Numbered from the stretch's first letter, positions 10,697 through 23,036 are shown. The stretch is DNA of 64,000 bases from Anolis sagrei (GCF_037176765.1 NC_090023.1:101898366-101962365); one strand, 5' to 3'. Made by a program: numbers and translations. Notes: a model not told the origin generated them from the sequence alone.

Positions 10697-11099
10697 GCTC
10701 TTCCAAAAAGCCCTATATCCCAGAATATTAAGGCAGAAAATTCCACAATATTTGCTTTGAACTGGGTTATCTGAGTACCCATCCAGACAGTACTTTTATT
10801 GTGGTATCTACCGCAATAAAAGAGGGGCTGTCCAGACAATGTTCTGGACAGTCCCAAATTAATTAGCTACAAACCAAGGAAACCCTGGTTTGTAGCAAAT
10901 TCATTTGATAGTGGATTTATTCCTCACCTTCTTTAGTGCATGCTTTCTGGGGTGGGTGTGGACAGACCACCCAGGAAAATGCACGTTTTTTAAACGCTGA
11001 TTCTCCTGGGATAAAGGTCTGTCTGGATCTGACCTGAGTCCACACTCCAATATTGTGGGACTTTCTGCCTTGATATTCTGGGACTGTGGGAAAGGGCCC
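10697..11099. repeat. GGGCCCTTCC MITE split by another DNA element
   Basis: The left part at 10697-10776 runs 'ccctatatcccagaatatta' through 'gaactgggttatctgagt'. The right part at 11032-11099 runs 'acctgagtccacactcc' through GGGAAAGGGCCCT. Together they make one copy of the family seen whole at 3459-3609. The interrupting element is listed separately. Confidence 0.75.
10777..11031. mobile_element. hAT-like MITE inserted in a MITE
   Basis: Short inverted ends ATCCAGACAG and CTGTCTGGAT bound a 255-bp segment. Its flanks are atctgagt at 10769-10776 and acctgagt at 11032-11039, an 8-bp duplication with one mismatch, as hAT transposons make. It has no coding capacity. Confidence 0.65.
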
Positions 11100-12516
11100 T
11101 GATAGTTTTTCAGTAGTTACTGCACAATGTTGTATTTACCACAACTGAACTTATCCTGCATAATAATACAAATGGAGAAAATGGGAAATAGTGTGCTTTT
11201 GTCTGCCAATTCCATTTTGTACTTTCAAAGTCCTTTTTTAAATAAATAAAAAGCCAGAATGCAGAAGACGCTACAAACTGATGAGAGAAGAGGCTCTAAC
11301 TTTATTTCTGATTTACAGCACAGTGCAAATTTGCAAGGCAACTGGCTGTTCTATCACCTCCAGCCCTAGCAATTTCAGGATGGTGATGAAGTGCCACACA
11401 GATTGTAAATTGTTTTTCACACTTAATGTTTCCCACTAAGAATATACCCTGCCCTCAGCAAAGAGAGGTTACATCATTATATCCTTGGTCACATTCAATT
11501 TTGGCAAAAACAAGAGACTATGCTTTGTACAGGTGAGGATTATAAACCCCACTTTTGGTTGTTAATGCTAAGGATATTGTAAACTCCTAGAATCCAGTTC
11601 AAAGCAGGATTAACTGTTTTGCTCATCTGGGTTATATGGCAGTGTATAGGGGGCTAAGAAAGCTATGTGACATTTCTCTCTCTCAATCTCTTTCAATTTT
11701 GAAAATAGTCATCCAAAGACTAACTTTCCAAGTTCTTTGTTAATGAGTATTTTGGATGATAAACAGGCTGAAGCCTTATTATGATCAGAAGGCAGAACCA
11801 CAGGCAATGCATCGTGGAAAACAAAATGTGATGGCCCACAGAAGCCAAATATCTACTTATCTTCCAGTTCCCACAGATTTCCTATCATTGGGTAATCTGC
11901 ATAGAAGAGAAATGGAATAACCACAGAACGAGTATCTCATGCTGTTAGGAACTTGGATGGCAACAGAAAATAGCATCAGAAGACCAGAAAATTGGTAATA
12001 AGAGTCCAGAGGGTATCTGTGCATCCTGGGTGCTGTACTGAACCTGATTGTTTGAATATCTAACTGAAACTACTTGCACTCACCTATCTTCAGCAATCCT
12101 GATGGTGCAAGAAGACTTCTATTATGTAAGGAGTGACTATTGCAAAATATATTCTGGATTGAGGCCTCCTGTAGCACAGTAGCAAAGATAAGGAACCCTT
12201 TCAGGCATTATTTATCCAGTATGAATTAACAAAAGGAGATGCTTCACTCTTCTCATGTAGGAAACACATCCTCTAACATTTAACAGGTGAATACTGGGAC
12301 ATATATGATCATGTCATGTTAGTGTATGGTCAAGACGGCATATGTCAATGAGAAAGAAGAGACAACCAGGACACACTGCAGCAACTGGGGAGGGAAAGTC
12401 TGCCCTCTCTTCCCTTCTTCCCCCTCCTAAGGTATGTGCTAACCTCTTTTGCGCTTTGAATTTGGTTTTCAGTAATTGAGATATATTGTGGACAATGAGA
12501 GAAAGTGGGAGACAGA
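11100..12516. other. Unannotated intergenic DNA
   Basis: Only a partial MITE trace near 11590-11650 ('ctgggttatatggcagtgta') was recognised. No gene or RNA was seen. Confidence 0.4.
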
Positions 12517-12668
12517 GGGCCCTTCCAGACAGGCCCTATATCCCATTATTTGATCCTAGGTTTTCTGCTTTAAACTGGATTTTTTGAGTCCACACTGCCA
12601 GATATCTAGGATAAACAAGAAAACCTGGGATCAGATCTTAGGATATAGAATCTGTCTGAAATGGCCCA
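12517..12668. repeat. MITE with GGGCCCTTCCAGACAGGCCC ends
   Basis: A 152-bp foldback sequence. 'ggccctatatcccattat' on the left is mirrored by 'aggatatagaatctgtctg' on the right, and 'gagtccacactgccagat' is central. It is related to, but distinct from, the 3459-3609 family. Confidence 0.72.
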
Positions 12669-14790
12669 GAGAGAGAAACAGATATTTTAAATCTGCTGGG
12701 GAAAAATGAACAGTGGGTTAATCGGGAAGGTCCCCATCAAATCGGTATGTTTCATGGGCATGGGGAGGTGACATGTTTGAACAGGAGATATTCCTGTTTG
12801 CATGGAGATGCTTCACACAAAGGCATACATTGGAAATATAGGTTCTTGCTACCACATGGAGACTGGTATGCAAAAAAAAAAAGACCTTCTGCTCTGCAGA
12901 CTGTGAGAAGAAAAAAACAATGGGTACTCGCATGTTTGCATGGAGATTCAAATTGCACAAAACTTGAAGAAAGGCTACTGAAAGGAGATGGTATCTGCAT
13001 GAATGAGAATTTTTCTTTGACCTTATTAGTTAGCCATAGGAAACCACCAATTTAGTGGGACAAGACTAGACCTAGATAGGTAATGCCTGATCATAGCTAC
13101 CAACTGGCTCTTCATCATCATCACCTTCAGAAAGCAGAAGTTGTGATGCCAATACTAGATAAATCTCACATGGAACAAGTCAAGCCTGATATATTTAGCT
13201 CATGACATGATTGTGCCTGGCGGATTGCCTGTTTTGTGAGCTTAGTGATTCCCAGTCCTTGTCATAAATCTTAAACTGATAGTTTGGCCTGTTAACTCCT
13301 CTCTTATATTGGGAGCTCATGCCCAAGGGAATATCTGTAACATGAGATTGTCTGTGTTTCAAACAGTGTAAGTGATTAAGGGATAGATAATTGCTTTCTT
13401 GCCTTGCATTGATTTTCATATATGACAAGCAAATCCATCTGCACACTGTGTTTACCTACATAAGTGAGAACGGAAAGGACAAAGCAAAGATAATGATAAG
13501 AAATTGTTTTTAGTGCACAGCTTGGCAGTTGGGGACATCAAGGCTGTGTTGTTGGGGACAACAATCACACAGAGATTTTCCAACCAAACTACCCAGGCTT
13601 TGTGTATCCAATATTAATTCTCATGATTCAAGTGATTTTAAGGTGGATGTTGGCTAGAGACAGAGGGTAGACTGTTGGGACTGGATAAAGCACTGGCTAT
13701 TAGTCAGGATAGCTCTACATATATGACCTCTAATATCTCTTTATCAGTTGCTGTGAACTTCCCACAGATAATGTGTGAGAAAAAAAAACCTGGACCAGAT
13801 AGATATCTCGCAAAGAGGGTGGTGAGGGAATTGCCCCACTAATACGAAATCTTCCACCCACTGAATCTTTTCCTCTAAATCCTCAATTTTGAGCATTGCA
13901 GAGAGAAAGATATTGAAAACCATTCACACCTAGAACCCATATTTGTTATATTTTATTTCCCATGGTAATTTTGCCTCCCCTTTTTCTTTAGATTCCTAAT
14001 CTCTATTTCCAAATGTTTCACTGAAGTTTTTCATTATCACAATGCTAGAAATTTGGAAACTAAAGAGAAATTTCATGTGGGGAGCAGAATCCTTATTTGG
14101 GAGGGACAATGTATACAAATGCTCCCTTCCCATGGCTACACCCCCAGGCTTTGGTCTAATCCAGTGGGGCTCTTCTTATATCCTTATCTTCAAACTCAGT
14201 ATGCCCCCTCGGTTGTGAGCACTTTGCAGTTCATAGCACAAATGTTTCTGAAGATTAAATCCCACTGAATATGTCAAATGTTTGGAAGAGTAGGTTTACC
14301 ATACAGCTCAAGCATACTCCATTTTGAAATTAAAAGGTTGATTTTCCTACCTCCAAACACACTAGCAAACTATCTGTTTTATTCAGGAGTTCTCAGTTAA
14401 TTTGCCATCACATTGTAGAGAGTTGTTCCCACTTACTGTCCCTCCCTCATTTTCTTTGTTAAAAGAAACACCTCCTCTCCTAGACTATGATTTTTGTTCC
14501 TGGGTTATAAACGTCATTTCCTATTTGGTTCTATCAAAAACACATAGGAAAAGTTTATTAAACTGCAAAAACTTTGTCTTTGCAGAAAGGACATCCTGCT
14601 ATAGTATATTTGGCTCTAGTTTCTCAATGATTAAATATCCTGTAGAGTCTCCAGCAATTTAACATCGTTTATGAGCCCAAAAATGAAATTTCTGGAGCAC
14701 AGCAACTTCTTTCAAAGTAAGGGCTACACAATTGAACAGGAAATAATGCTTGCAAACTAGGAAGATACGTTCTTTATTCTTATTCTTCTG
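12669..14790. other. Unannotated DNA
   Basis: No repeat family, gene or RNA was recognised. Around 12790-12960 the phrase 'tgcatggagat' recurs about every 70-80 bp, a degenerate periodicity of unknown meaning. Short open frames at 12747-13055, 14053-14268 and 14402-14662 (+) have no domain support. Confidence 0.35.
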
Positions 14791-14883
14791 CAGAGGCAGG
14801 ATGGCCATCTGTCGGGGGGTGCTTTGATTGTGCTTTTGCTACATGGCAGAAAGAGAGGGTTGGATTAGATGGCCCTGGTGGTC
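14791..14883 (+). mobile_element. CR1 LINE 3' end fragment
   Basis: 'aggatggccatctgtc', 'gtgctttgattgtg' and 'ggttggattagatggccct' are the standard CR1 3'-UTR phrases in reptiles. It is severely 5' truncated, and the diagnostic octamer tail is lost. Confidence 0.75.
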
Positions 14884-15027
14884 AACCAGAGGAGGAGGAG
14901 GAGGGAAGGAGGTGTGGGGGGCTCTCCCTTTGCTGTCATTCCAGTGATCCTTCTGTCTCTCCTTCCCCATGTATGAAGGAGGGAAAGAAGGAGAGGAGGA
15001 TGGAGCCCTCTCTTCACCACCATTCCT

Positions 15028-15033
15028 GTGATC

Positions 15034-15069
<36 letters not shown>

Positions 15070-15190
15070 TCCCCATGTTGGAAGAAGGAAAGAAGGGGGG
15101 AAAGAAGGAGAGGAGGAGGTAACACACAACACAAGGAAGGAGGGAGGGAAGGAAGGAAGGAAGGAAGGAAGGAAGGAAGGAAGGAAGGCA
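15028..15190. repeat. (CT)n and (GGAA)n microsatellites
   Basis: A CT run at about 15028-15067 and a GGAA run at about 15135-15189 lie in a wider purine-rich stretch from 14890. Overlapping Pro/Ser/Phe-rich open frames on the minus strand are products of these runs. Confidence 0.9.
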
Positions 15191-16119
15191 GGCCTCAGAA
15201 AGTGCATGAGACAGAAAGGAACACAACATACTACAATGAGCAAAATGTAGTGGTGGAGCTTTTTCTCAAAGGGGCATTTCAGCTCCTCCCACAAATTGTG
15301 TAATTATATCATTTTAAAGCTGAGAACGAATACCATCACATGACAGAATTAGCAATTTTGTCCATCTCTAGCTGGATAATTTGCATAAAAGTGACTTGCC
15401 AACCAGCTTAGAGAGTGTCTGGAAAGATATCCCTTTGAAACTCTTTTTAAACACCAAGGTATCTCTACCCTACACTTGAAGCTTATGTCATGTTGTTTCT
15501 TAACTGGGGTGGCTCAACAGTGTTTAATGAATGTGATGAAGTGAGGAGTAACTTTACTCATTCTATGTACTCAGGTGGAAGAAGATGCACGCAATCAACA
15601 TAATTGCATTGTTTGTGGCTGGATTGTGGCCAACATGTTCACATGAAGTTGGATTAACATCTCCCGTCTAACCTCCTCTTACAAACACACACGTACATCA
15701 CTGGCTCTTTTCCAGGACTTGCCTTAATTTCTTGCCTGAGATGGTATTCCACTTAGCACAAACAAGCATGGTACGACATGAGCCACACACCTAGGAAGTA
15801 TATTACAGACTCTGAAAGCAATGTACTAACTAGGTCCTGCAGTCCATTTTTGGGATGTTCATCAGATGATATGTAAAGATAAACAATGACCCCTGAAGTC
15901 CTTTATCCAAATGGTCAGCTGTAAGAATTAGTTACTGCACTACTGCCCAGTTCATTTTCTATTTTTCTTCATTTGTTTCATGCATTACACCCTTTCATCA
16001 GTCTATTATAAAGGCAGGTGAACACATCCTTGTTGATGGATAGAAATTGTTTCTAATGAGAAATTCTGTTCTATAGCTAAACAAATAATACACAGTGTTT
16101 GAGAGTTCTGCTTCTGCAA
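15191..16119. other. Unannotated DNA
   Basis: AT-rich sequence with no recognised repeat, gene or RNA. Confidence 0.4.
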
Positions 16120-16265
16120 TAAATTGTTATTGTTGTTATATGCTTTTAAGTCAGCTCCAATTTATGTAGAACCTGGGGTTTTCTTAGCAAGATTGGTTCG
16201 GGGGGGGGGGGGGGGGGAGGTGCCGTTGCCTTCTTCTTTGGCTGAAAAAGTGTGACTTGGCCAAA

Positions 16266-16500
16266 GTTGGAACGGCTTTTGGACTATGATTTCAGGACTG
16301 TGTGCTATGTTTTAACTGTTTATTTAAATGTATTTATATGTTACTGTTTTATTATTTTAATGCACAATGTATTTTATATGTTTTATGTTTCAATGCGACA
16401 CTGAATTATAGCCAAATAGGAAGCCACTCTGAGTCCCCTCTGGGGTTGAGATAGAAGGGGGTAAAAATACAGCCAATAAATAAATAAATAAATAAATAAG
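16266..16500 (+). mobile_element. LINE tail (L2-like) with (TAAA)n end
   Basis: It ends with 'ccactctgagtcccctctgg', 'ggtaaaaatacagccaat' and (AAAT)n, the common lizard L2-type 3' signature. No coding part remains. Confidence 0.65.
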
Positions 16501-16765
16501 TCCCCTCCTGCCCTTTAGGAAAAGGCTAAAATTGTGGATGTTTGACCAAGTATTCAATGAGTAATCTATCAGTGCAATAAGAAAAGATGAAATAGTACAA
16601 CGACAAATTGGAACAGCTGCAGATTACAAAACTGGATTGCGTTACTTTAAATATTTTTAATGCTTATTATTTTATTGTGTGTGTGTTTGGCATCTAATTG
16701 TTTCCTATATATGTAAGCTGCCTTGATTTTCCTATGGTGTTGAGAAGGGCAGGGTATAAATACAG

Positions 16766-16800
<35 letters not shown>

Positions 16801-16802
16801 AT
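16501..16802 (+). mobile_element. 5'-truncated L2 LINE 3' end
   Basis: The start encodes FRKRLKLWMFDQVFNE and a stop, matching the ORF2 C terminus FRKRLKTWMFEQAFG of the copy at 6214-9403. A 3' UTR and (AAAT)n tail follow. It lies directly after another LINE tail. Confidence 0.82.
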
Positions 16803-16900
16803 GTTACCCAGTGGGTTTCCATGATTCAGCAGTGATTTAAATCCTAGTTTCTAAGAGCCTTCATCCAGTATGAAAAATTCTTCACCATACTAGTGCCTCG

Positions 16901-18295
16901 AAGGTATAGATTGCACAATAAATATCTGGGTTGATAACATCTGATGAGCAAGCCAATTTTCCCTGTGAGATTTGAGGGCTCAATGTAGGTATTGCACTGC
17001 AATAAGTTCCACATCAGTCCTAATCCCCTTGAATATGGTTGCAGAATCTTGAGTTAGGGTTCACACCTGAAATCTGCAACTGTGTCAAGAAAACACACCC
17101 ATCAACTTCCTTTGAATTTTTTCCAGGGAGACTTTGCTTTAAAACTTGGGTGGAGAAAGTATAAGCAAGCATTTCCATGTGTTGAAGAATTTGTATTGTC
17201 ATCAACCTTCACCACAAACCAGACTAATGGTGGTTTATGAAAATTGGATTGGTTTATTGAAAGCTGGAATACCCACTGGTTTCAGAAGTAGACAAAAACC
17301 TTTAAACATTATTGATTTATTAATTTTTCACTCCCCACACCCAAAATTTACCACAAGATTTTTCAAAAGTACACCTAAAAATGTAAGTTATAATATTAAA
17401 CATGATTAAACAAATTGCAATATTAAAACAGAATGAAATTCTAAGCAAGTCTATTTTTAAAAACCCCTTCAACAGCATGTCATTTACCAAAAGTCCACCT
17501 GACTAAAAAGGTTGTCTTCTGGTTGAAGGAAAACAAGCCAAGGTAACTTCTTTTCCCCCACTTATAAATGTATTTTGGCTCCCTGAGAGACCCTAAGATT
17601 CCTATTGATCTATCTCAGTTACTGTATAACTGTATTACTATACACTAAGATCCATTTATCAGTAAAGAGTCTATGTCAAAGAGCTATTGACCTTGTATGT
17701 AACAATGCACTGAAATGCATGGGCAAAAACATCCCAGTCATGTTGTTTCAGTGTCTATTGCTAAGGGCTATTTTGTGTGAAAGTCTTTCTCTTGTAGTAA
17801 TAGCCACAGAAAAAACACATGAACAGAAAATCTGGGAACAGTGCTTTAACCATCAGCAGTGCTTCAAGCATCAGACTAGGGACTTTTATCATTAGACAAG
17901 CAAATCAACACTGTAGCAGGACCTTTGGTGACACTATCTATTACACTACGCCATGTGAATCCTGCTACTGTTTTGCCTCTCCTTCCATGTGATTCTCCCA
18001 TCCCTTCTTATTAATGGGTAAAAACCATTAATTGCTACCCTTCCTGCTTACCTTAGTGAGATGGGTCATTTCTGCTTCTGTGCCAGCATGCCAGCAGTCA
18101 TGTGATGTCAATGGAGAGATTGTCCTCCTCTCCCCTTTTCCTGCCTCACCATTCCCAAGGTGTTTGTTTTTACAGTACTTTATATGTGTCTTGCCAATCT
18201 GCATTTAATGGTAAAATTGTGCAATTGCACTAAAAATAAAGTAACAGCTCAGGCCCAGGATATTTGGCTAATTGCATCTCCTCCTATAAACTAAC
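16901..18295. other. Unannotated DNA
   Basis: No recognised repeat or gene. Short open frames at 17146-17409 and 17605-17895 (+) have no domain support. Confidence 0.35.
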
Positions 18296-19036
18296 CTGGG
18301 CACTGTGGTCAGTGGAGGAGGCCCTGCTCTTGGTCCCACTCTCATCTCAAGCATGGCTGGTGGGAATGAGAGAGACGGCCTTCTTTGTGATTGCCCCACA
18401 CCTCTGACACTCTCTCCCTAAAGAACTAAAGCTGGCCTCCTCCATTTTATCCTTCAAAAAACAACCGAAAACTTATTTTTGCTCATTAGCATACGGAGAG
18501 GAGGAGGATTAGATGACGAGAGACAGCTACTAGACCTCTGACTGAAAACTATTATTGTATTCGGGCTTGGTCAGATCATGTTAGCCCAGTTAACATCACT
18601 GGCCAATTCATCAACACACATATCTTAGTGAATCTTCGTGGGCTTCTGTAAATTAATGCAGATGTTTTATGTTTAGGTTTTATGTTAGATTTTTTTTAAA
18701 AAAAATAATGATTTTGAACATACATTTTAAAAAAGGAAATCATACAAACTCTAACATACAGTCAACAACCCACCTCCAGCCCCCACCTTGAATGCAGTCA
18801 TTAAAATCTTTGACTCAAAACCCTATCCTATGTTAGAATTTTTTGATAGGTTACGTTTTATTTAATTTATAGATGTCATCTTATAAATTATTTTCATATG
18901 TGGGGTACTTTTGGGTTATTATGTTTGTATTTCTTCTTGTACTGTGGCACTGAATGTTTGCCTTTTTTGCTTGTTGGAATCCACCTTGAGTCCCTTCCGG
19001 AGATCGGGTGGAATATAAATAAAGTTTTATGATATA
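18296..19036 (+). mobile_element. Decayed L2 LINE 3' end
   Basis: Translated pieces match the L2 C-terminal region (NERDGLLCDCP, LSPKELKLASSILSFKKQPK), with clear divergence from the young copy. The 3' UTR ends 'ccaccttgagtcccttccgg', 'ggaatataaataaagtttta'. An A/T-rich block at about 18690-18850 does not fit the L2 tail and may be a separate insertion. Confidence 0.75.
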
Positions 19037-19212
19037 TTATTATAATGAAAATTAATGAATTGCAAATTTTGCTAGGTAGACAACAGTGTAAGAATGAGGG
19101 ATTATGATGGTGTGTGAAGACAGATCTTAGGACCATGAATTGGCAAACCAACACATTGTGCTAATGAAGAGGGCTGTGAAACTGAAGGTGCTCAAGTCAG
19201 TATGTATCCATT

Positions 19213-19310
19213 ATTTATACTAATGCAACTAATGTGGCACAGTGGGTTGGTGGTGTGATCAAGTTCTAGGATTGAGAAGACTTAGACTGAAATCTCCACT
19301 CATATATGCT
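19213..19310 (+). repeat. tRNA-derived SINE family B fragment
   Basis: 'gtggcacagtgggttggtgg', 'ctaggattgagaagactta' and 'ctgaaatctccactca' correspond to the tRNA-like head of the family seen more fully at 43466-43672. It is old and truncated. Confidence 0.5.
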
Positions 19311-19430
19311 GATCAGAGAAAGAGCTTTGACAGGGCCAGGACCATAGAGTGGGGGAGAGGCATGCCCCTACCACTCTCCAAACCAAACCACGCACCTGCT
19401 CCAGAAGAGGCCTTGTCTGTCATAAACAAC

Positions 19431-19560
19431 TGTAGAAGACATTGTTTGACACCACTTTAGCTGCTATGCCTCAATGCTATAGAAACATGGGTGTTGTAGG
19501 TTTATAAGGCCTTAAGCCTTCTCTGCCACAAAGTGCTAGTGCCTCACCAAACTGAGAATA
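19431..19560. repeat. Palindromic MITE, half copy
   Basis: 'gacaccactttagctgctat', 'tcaatgctatagaaacatgg' and 'gtgcctcaccaaact' match one arm of the family at 31918-32125; the second arm is missing. Confidence 0.65.
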
Positions 19561-19810
19561 AAGAGCAAAAATAATAGGAGTGGGAGGAAATCCCTTATTT
19601 TTCTCCTTAATTCCAGGAAAAGCAGCTTCTTAAGTTCCCTTTCCACTGCTCAAGGATAAGAAAATGACCCTCTTCTGAACTGTTTTGTCCCTACGTTGTG
19701 TATTTCTCTCCTTCCCAACATTTTTGTTGCCTACCTGGACAAGACGCCTACTGATGAAATTGCTTGTTCTGGGGTCAGAACAATGCGTGCAGCCATAAAA
19801 TCAACAGTAG

Positions 19811-19895
19811 TCATAGAATCATAGAATTGGAAGAGACCCCAAAAGCCATCCAGCCAAATCCCCTGAATGCAGGAACACAAAGCACCTCATCATAG
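19811..19895 (-). mobile_element. CR1 LINE 3' end fragment
   Basis: It begins with the inverted CR1 octamer tail 'catagaatcatagaattgga', then 'agagaccccaaaagccatcc' and 'atcccctgaatgcagga'. Confidence 0.85.
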
Positions 19896-21734
19896 CACTG
19901 GCAGCCAGTGGCGGCGGTGCTCCGCCTTGCTGCAGGGCATGGGGAATCTGGTGCCACACACACCACATTGGTGTGTAGAAGGGGCCTTAATCTCCTGCTT
20001 AGGCTTAGCCGGGGAGCAGGTTGCAGCCCTAGTCCTCTTTATGATCAGTAAAATAATACATGTGAGCTGCATAAGTTAAACATGCACATACACCCTAGCA
20101 GTGCCATTTTAACACATGAGCATGGAGGGCACTTGCCCAGGGGTTCCATGAGCAGTACAGAATTTAACACTAATTTTCCAATTACCCACCTCAGCATTCA
20201 AATCTACTACGAACTCAATAGGGAACAAATGATGACTTGCCACTTCATCCAATTAGTTAAATTCTACAGAGTTCTACAGTTTACATCCAATAACTCACTG
20301 TGTTCATCACATTAGTTTTGGTTCAAGTGTAGGGTACACCATTCTTTGTGTATTTTAAGTGTGGGGGGCAGCTTTCTTTTCCAACATTTCTGGAAGTGGT
20401 GTGGAAGTTGATTCTTTGAAATGATACGGATTTTTTCCCAAATCTGTAATGTAATGGCATTTGTTGCTCTCAGGTTCCTTCCTTCAGCAACATGTAGTGT
20501 TTGGACAGACTGAGCATGTTCAGAAATTCGCAGATCTCACCTAGAATCTTACATTAGTAGCGATTTCAAATAGAGTGTTTGTTTTTGTTTTGTTTTTACA
20601 ACAATGAGCAGGGAGAGGAATGGTGGGCAGGGCCAAATCTCTACAGTGTGAAGGTTACTGCAGTGAAAGAATACGGAAAGAAAACAGAGATATTTAACAG
20701 TGTGATGAAGGTAGGGAAAACATCTGTTTCATTACAAAATGGAGTAAGACTGAGCTTTTCTCTGCCAGACACTTTCCTGCCTCAATGTGATGAAGTTCTT
20801 ATAGTGGAGAGTTGGCATGCTTGCATTTGAGAGAGAAATTTTGCAATTTCGTTTGCTTGCTATCAAGATATATATTGCTTTCATTCCCATTTTTTCACAT
20901 CTTCCCCTTCCTCCTTCTCCTCCCCCAAAAAGGGAGCGCAGGTTGCATTATGCCATGCATAAAGCAGGGTACATTTGGTATTGTTGATGATGAAGTAGGA
21001 AAGTGCCACTCTCCTTCGATGGTGGAGTCAGCAGGGGGGGGGGGGTCATCTTTCTCCTCTCGTTTTATTCCTGTGAGTGTTTGTGTAGGCAGGGTCTAGG
21101 GCACTACTTTGCCTGGTGGTCTACAATGTTGTTACCTTGCACCTCAGAAAGCAGCATGGAAAGTTTTTGAATGGCAATGCTTGCTACACACTTAACTATC
21201 CTACCATCACTATCACCCCTGCCCCCAACATTACTCTGATTCATTGCTAAAAGAATATTGTTTCCTGGGAACTGCAGAGCAAAAGGTGAGTTTTGCTCTG
21301 CAGTTTCTTGGAAACATTATATTAAAGCAGCTTTACATCACGTATTCCTACAGAACCAGAATAGAGATGGGTAAATCCCAGTCTTTTGTAACATCAAAAT
21401 CAGAATAGGTGGCAAATCCTTCTACCCTTTTATACTGAGCCGCAAACATTTTTTGACACTCTCTGTAGAAACAATGTTTGTACAACCTTTCCAGACTACA
21501 ATATAATATAGTCCCATTGGTACAGAAACACTTCTGCCTTGACTCTTATGAGTGCAAGCTCAGCAGCTTCTTCCTCTAATTGCTTGCCTCCAGGCAACTT
21601 TACTTCCCCAGAGCAAAAAACAAGCCAAAAAACAAAAGAAAAAATCCCTTACCTTCAGCCACATTTTACATTTTTATCGTGTTTATTTTCTTAAGCACAT
21701 CTGAAAGTACTTTTACCAGGTCAGCCATATTATT
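19896..21734. other. Unannotated DNA with one short palindrome
   Basis: No gene recognised. A G11 run lies at about 21028-21038. A near-perfect 26-bp inverted repeat lies at 21259-21284 and 21291-21316 (see findings). The open frame at 20579-20830 (+) lacks domain support. Confidence 0.35.
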
Positions 21735-21865
21735 ACAGTACCAGTATGATGGAGGTAGATTGAACAATTCCTGGCTCAGCTACTGGGTGACCTGAGGTGA
21801 GTCACACACTCTCAACCCCAGAATACCCTATGATATTCAAACTTACCTAAGGGTTACCATAAGTT
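21735..21865 (+). repeat. tRNA-derived SINE family B fragment
   Basis: 'tcagctactgggtgacctga', 'gtcacacactctcaacccc' and 'taagggttaccataagt' match the family B body and tail. Its 3' end abuts the next SINE, which seems to have inserted there. Confidence 0.65.
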
Positions 21866-22348
21866 TTATTTATTTATTTATTTATTTACAGTATTTATAT
21901 TCCACCCTTCTCACTCCTAAGGGAACTCAAGGCAGATCACAGAACGCATATACGGTAAACATTCAATGCCGTTTATACACTTACAGGGCAGATAATTGTA
22001 CACAGATAAGAGGTATATATAGGCTTTTCCCATTTTCGGCATCTTGGAGGCATGTGCTTGGTTCCATCCATGAGTGAAGGGGGTGCTGTTGCTCCATCTC
22101 CCCTGCCAAAGAGCTTTGTTTGTAAACTTCCTCCTTCATCGAATCACTGGCATTTCTGGCATTTCCTTATAGGTGCCTTAAATACCTCCCTGCAATAAGT
22201 GGTGCCTATTTATCTACATTTTGCTTTCGAACTGCTAGGTAGGCAGAAGCTGGGCTAAAGGTCAGGAGCTCACCCTGACCCGGGCTTCAACTGTCAACCT
22301 TTCGTTTGAGAAGATTGACGGCAGCTGGTGGTTAACCGGCTGTGCTAA
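21866..22348 (-). repeat. tRNA-derived SINE (family C) with (TTTA)n tail
   Basis: A (TTTA)n run starts it and 'ttatattccacccttctcac' follows, the inverse of a LINE-like 3' tail. The tRNA-like head, inverted, sits near 22300-22345. The same family, in the same orientation and again at the end of a family B SINE, lies at 43677-44147. Confidence 0.7.
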
Positions 22349-22822
22349 GTCAGAAAACAACTTGGCCTTCAGCAACACAACATGGAGATAGCAAATGGAT
22401 AAGGATGGAAAGTACAACAATATTTCCTATTGTGTTTACCATCGTTGGAACCTCACAGGTAAACTTTAATTTATGCAGATTCTTCACTGCTTTAAAAAGC
22501 AGCGGGAGCAGGAAGCATAGTAAGAAGAGAAGGACTTAGCCAGGAAAGAGATTTTTAAGTCACTTCACTTTTCTTGCCCTCAAATGCTTTTTCCTATGAT
22601 AAAAGGAGGCAGTAGTAGAATTCAGAAGAATTAGGCCTCTTTTGTCATCTCTTCTATGCAGATCTTGGAAGGATTTTTTTTAAAAGAATGACAGTTTTGG
22701 ATTACAACTCCCAGAATAACTGGAGGATCCTGGATCATGTATTTTAAGAAAGCAGCCTTTTCAAGCTCTGCTGCCATTCAGATCACTGACATCACCTTTG
22801 AGCTGTTGGGGAAAGAGAGCTA

Positions 22823-23036
22823 AGTTGTGAGTTTTCCAGGCTGTATGCCCATGTTCCAGAAGCATTCTTTTCCGATGTTTTGTACACATCTGTGGTAAGA
22901 GGTAAGTTGTTAAGAGTTTTCCAGGTTGTATGCCCATGTTCCAGAAGCATTCTCTCCTGGCGTTTCACCCATATCTGTGGCAGGCATCCTTAGGGGTCAT
23001 GACATCTGTTGGAAACTAGGCAAGTGAGGTTTATAT
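22823..23036 (-). mobile_element. Two Penelope-like terminal copies, inverted
   Basis: Both 22823-22895 and 22904-23036 read on the minus strand as the terminal repeat with 'cttctggaacatgggcatac'. The second retains 'tgaaacgccaggag' and continues through 'ctgttggaaactaggcaagt'. They face the plus-strand copy at 23037-23215. Confidence 0.6.

Larger units (their letters stand above)
16120..16900 (-). repeat. tRNA-derived SINE (family B), split by LINE tails
   Basis: Left part: 'gttgttatatgcttttaagtc', 'ggggttttcttagcaagatt', a G17 run and 'gaaaaagtgtgacttggcca' to about 16265. The SINE resumes at about 16803 with 'acccagtgggtttccatg' and a decayed tRNA head 'cttcaccatactagtgcc'. The two halves join correctly in the family consensus, so 16266-16802 is inserted sequence. 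Confidence 0.75.

Noticed and set aside
12747-13055. Degenerate 'tgcatggagat' periodicity as a tandem repeat
   Set aside because: Only three loose copies of a short phrase; the sequence between them does not align by eye.
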